Origin: an uncultured Draconibacterium sp.
Lineage (GTDB): Bacteria > Bacteroidota > Bacteroidia > Bacteroidales > Prolixibacteraceae
Length of the DNA stretch: 64,000 nt
Direction: 5' to 3'
Assembly: GCF_963674925.1 (NCBI RefSeq)
Contig: NZ_OY771649.1
Coordinates: 1,860,001 to 1,924,000, forward strand
The notes under the pieces were generated by a model. The model made no database searches. It worked only from the letters and a program-made list of their open reading frames with translations, and was not told the DNA's origin. This document shows, one piece after another, positions 61,732 to 64,000 of this stretch (positions within the stretch are counted from its first letter, which is position 1; every line of letters starts with the position of its first letter). A program made the translations under genes and the position numbers.

Positions 61732-63612
61732 ATGAAAGCAATAAATATTTTACTATTAAGTTTAATTTCCTGCAATTTACTTGCACAAGAAATTACAGAA
61801 AAAGAAATCAAAACAGATGTTAACGAAGTAACTGTTTCTATTGATAAAGCTCAAGTTACAAGGCAAAAAACGGCTGAACTTAACGCTGGAATCACAATTT
61901 TAAAATTTATTAATCTATCCCCTTTTATTGACGCAAAAAGTATTCAGGTTAAAGCAAGTGGAGATGTGACTGTTTTAGCAGTAAATCATCAACAAAACTT
62001 CATAGACAAACTTGAGAAATCTGAAGAAGTAAAAAAAATTGAAGAAAATCTTGATGATCTAAACAGTCAAATAAAATTAGAAGAAACCTACCTTTCAATT
62101 TTAAAAGAAGAACTGAGTTTTATAAATGACAATCGGATTATTGGCGGGAAAAACAATGAATTAAATATTTCGACACTCAAAGAAGCATCTGAATTTTACA
62201 GTTCTAAATTAACAGCATTAAAACTCAAAGAAATAGAAAGAAATAAAACTTTAGAGAATCTAAGAAAACAAAAGAACGAACTTCAAAACCAATTAAATAC
62301 ATTAACAAGTAAGAAAGAATTTGCTTCGGGAGAAATTTTAGTTAAAGTTCAAAGTAAAATAAAAACAAATCCGTCTTTCGAATTATCATATATCGTTGAC
62401 AATGCAGGATGGTACCCAACATATGATATTCGTGCAAAAACAATAAATGACCCGGTTGAAATCATTTATAAGGCGAATTTACGGCAAGACACTAAAGTTG
62501 ATTGGAAGAATGTAAAACTTAGTTTTTCTTCCTCAAATCCAAATTCTTCGGGAGTTGCTCCCGAACTTAAAACTTATTATCTCGATTATTACAGTTTGCC
62601 GCCGGTTTATAATAAATCAATAAACTCCGTTAGCGGTCAGGTTGTGGATGAAGAAAACCAACCATTAATTGGAGTAACGGTAATGGTACCAAAAACTACA
62701 ATTGGAGTAGTAACAGATATGAACGGAAATTATTCGATCACACTTCCTAACAATGCGGATTATCTTAACTTTTCGTTTATAGGTTGCGAAAGTCAAACAT
62801 TGCCAATTACAAGCTCAGTGATTAATGTAAAAATGGTTGAGGATGTCGTGGGATTGGAAGAAGTTGTGGTAGTTGGTTATGGTGTTCAGGAAGATGCTGA
62901 AATGTCGACACAACTTCAAGGAAGAGTGGCTGGTGTTTCCGTAAATAAAACTAAAAGCAGAGGCGCAGAAAGTATTGCAATTCCTTTTGAAAAAACGGAA
63001 AATCAAACATCTATAAATTTTGAAATTTCCACTCCATATTCTGTTAATTCTGACAATAAAAACTATTCAGTTGACATGGTCGTGTATCAGGTACCTGCAT
63101 TCTTCCAATATTATACTGTACCAAAAATTGAAAAAGAAGCTTACTTAATTGCAAATATCACCGACTGGGAAAAATATAATTTATTGGAAGGTGAAGCCAA
63201 TATCTTTTTTGAGGGAACATTTGTCGGAAAATCACTTTTAGATGTTCGGTTTGCATCAGACACCTTGCAACTTTCGTTGGGTAAAGACAAAAATGTAACT
63301 GTTAACCGTGAAAAAGAAAAAGATTTTGAAACCAGACAATTTATTGGTTCAAAGAAAGAAGAATCAAAATCCTGGAGAACAACCATTAAAAACAACAAAA
63401 GTCAAGAAATTAATATGGTTGTACTTGACCAGGCTCCCGTATCAAAACTTGAAGAAATTGAAGTAAACATTCAAAATATTTCTGGCGGTAAGCTAAACAA
63501 AGAAAGTGGAGAAGTTAAGTGGGAATTTACTTTAAAACCTATGGAGAAAAAGGAATTTGATTTAAAATATTCTGTCAAATATCCAAAATCGAGGAATTTA
63601 ACAATTGAATGA
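61732..63612 (+). CDS. DUF4139 (MuiA-like) protein with inserted SusC-like regulatory segment
   Basis: A 626-residue exported protein with a signal peptide or lipobox (LISC, or cleavage after LLAQ). The N-terminal part (about 25-130) is DUF4140-like and a coiled coil follows (about 95-205). DUF4139 then starts (ELSYIVDNAGWYPTYDIRAK, near residue 222) and resumes after about 420 to the end (MEKKEFDLKYSVKYPK). Between them, about 299-418, lies a carboxypeptidase-D-like sandwich (VSGQVVDEENQPLIGVTVMV) followed by LEEVVVVGYG and LQGRVAGVSV, the hallmarks of SusC/RagA TonB receptors. The IS4 element sits just upstream and probably alters its promoter. Confidence 0.85.
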   Translation: MKAINILLLSLISCNLLAQEITEKEIKTDVNEVTVSIDKAQVTRQKTAELNAGITILKFINLSPFIDAKSIQVKASGDVTVLAVNHQQNFIDKLEKSEEVKKIEENLDDLNSQIKLEETYLSILKEELSFINDNRIIGGKNNELNISTLKEASEFYSSKLTALKLKEIERNKTLENLRKQKNELQNQLNTLTSKKEFASGEILVKVQSKIKTNPSFELSYIVDNAGWYPTYDIRAKTINDPVEIIYKANLRQDTKVDWKNVKLSFSSSNPNSSGVAPELKTYYLDYYSLPPVYNKSINSVSGQVVDEENQPLIGVTVMVPKTTIGVVTDMNGNYSITLPNNADYLNFSFIGCESQTLPITSSVINVKMVEDVVGLEEVVVVGYGVQEDAEMSTQLQGRVAGVSVNKTKSRGAESIAIPFEKTENQTSINFEISTPYSVNSDNKNYSVDMVVYQVPAFFQYYTVPKIEKEAYLIANITDWEKYNLLEGEANIFFEGTFVGKSLLDVRFASDTLQLSLGKDKNVTVNREKEKDFETRQFIGSKKEESKSWRTTIKNNKSQEINMVVLDQAPVSKLEEIEVNIQNISGGKLNKESGEVKWEFTLKPMEKKEFDLKYSVKYPKSRNLTIE

Positions 63613-63618
63613 AAAACT

Positions 63619-64000
63619 ATGAATAGATATAACTTCTCATTAATAACATTGATTCTCATCTTTAAGACCTTCAATCTTTTTGCCGACATTAAACCGGTTC
63701 GGATTCAGGCAAAAACAATTTATCCAGGCAACAGAACATCAGTGAGAATGGAATCGGAAAGAGTTATAATTGACCTTTACAATGACAGCTCGGTTGTTAA
63801 ATGTACATTTAACATGAAAAACCTTGGAGAACAAGAAAAACTTCAAATTGGCTTTCCCGAGATGAATTTCTATCACTATCGGTTGATAAGTGAATCAGAA
63901 AAGCTAAATAAATTTAAAGTAAAAGAAAATGGTAAGACTGTAAAATTTTACCTTTCCGATTCATTGAAAACCGATGTAGAATTACGAAGAAAAATTGATT
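63619..64000 (+). CDS. Secreted protein of unknown function (cut by window end)
   Basis: The start of a gene, ATG 63619, with a signal peptide (MNRYNFSLITLILIFKTFNLFAD), then IKPVRIQAKTIYPGNRTSVRMESERVIIDLYNDSSVV, beta-rich, and FNMKNLGEQEKLQIGFPEMNF. At least 127 residues are visible. It follows the DUF4139 gene by 6 bases and is likely in the same operon. No family was recognised. It may be a partner of the DUF4139 protein. Confidence 0.7.
   Translation, partial: MNRYNFSLITLILIFKTFNLFADIKPVRIQAKTIYPGNRTSVRMESERVIIDLYNDSSVVKCTFNMKNLGEQEKLQIGFPEMNFYHYRLISESEKLNKFKVKENGKTVKFYLSDSLKTDVELRRKID

Noticed and set aside
1..64000. tRNA or rRNA genes
   Set aside because: No cloverleaf-like pattern or rRNA signature was recognised by eye in any gap; a covariance-model search would be needed to exclude a divergent one.

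Overview
The window looks like chromosomal DNA of an anaerobic or facultative marine-type Bacteroidota, probably near Marinilabiliales/Prolixibacteraceae. The reasons are Bacteroidota-style promoters (a TAnnTTTG -7 box), a PorP/SprF gene paired with a giant T9SS-type secreted protein ending in a CHU_C-like domain, LytS/LytTR two-component pairs, DUF4139, DUF4230, DUF3570 and DUF4266 families, and a monomeric group-B-type [FeFe] hydrogenase. The genus is inference; no rRNA or tRNA gene was seen.

Layout. 1-9957: a truncated recQ (-), then guaB and a run of envelope-biogenesis genes: three SurA/parvulin-type chaperone genes, a MoxR ATPase and an OstA/LptA-like protein. 10450-17281: a complete leucine operon, leuA-leuC-leuD-(citramalate/isopropylmalate synthase)-leuB. 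It is preceded by a leader peptide rich in Leu and Ile codons with a mutually exclusive antiterminator and terminator, and it is punctuated by palindromic interspersed repeats. 17298-17946: an IS200-type/RAYT transposase flanked by REP-like palindromes. 17982-29845: a CPBP protease, a membrane protein-HTH-creD cluster with two matching operator-like sites, dgkA, ilvA, aqpZ, a dicarboxylate/amino acid symporter, a LytS/LytTR pair, a serine-hydrolase homologue that has lost its catalytic motifs, and a DUF4230 protein. 29842-37310: a DUF1080 lipoprotein, the hydrogenase, a second LytTR/histidine kinase pair, a choline-kinase-like protein and a CysQ/IMPase-family phosphatase.

37394-48987: a PorP/SprF protein and a 3541-residue repetitive secreted protein (15 modules of one type, 11 DUF11-like modules, two cadherin-like domains, Asp-rich calcium repeats, CHU_C). 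49226-54951: SLC13 and SLC12-like transporters, a small secreted-nuclease-family protein, MscS and a small lipoprotein. 55074-58028: a tightly packed thioredoxin-ApbE-DUF4266-DUF3570 operon, the best candidate for an incompletely described system (periplasmic flavinylation or redox). 58348-64000: a corrinoid adenosyltransferase, a REP-like cluster and an AT-rich accessory stretch. That stretch holds a small regulatory-domain protein flanked by inverted repeats, an intact IS4-family element with target duplication, a DUF4139 protein carrying an inserted SusC-like segment, and the start of a further secreted protein.

How the genes work together. The leader peptide senses both Leu and Ile charging. 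This fits an operon whose LeuBCD enzymes can serve both leucine synthesis and a citramalate route to isoleucine, while ilvA elsewhere in the window gives the threonine route. The parvulins, OstA homologue, PorP and giant adhesin together describe outer-membrane and secreted-protein traffic.
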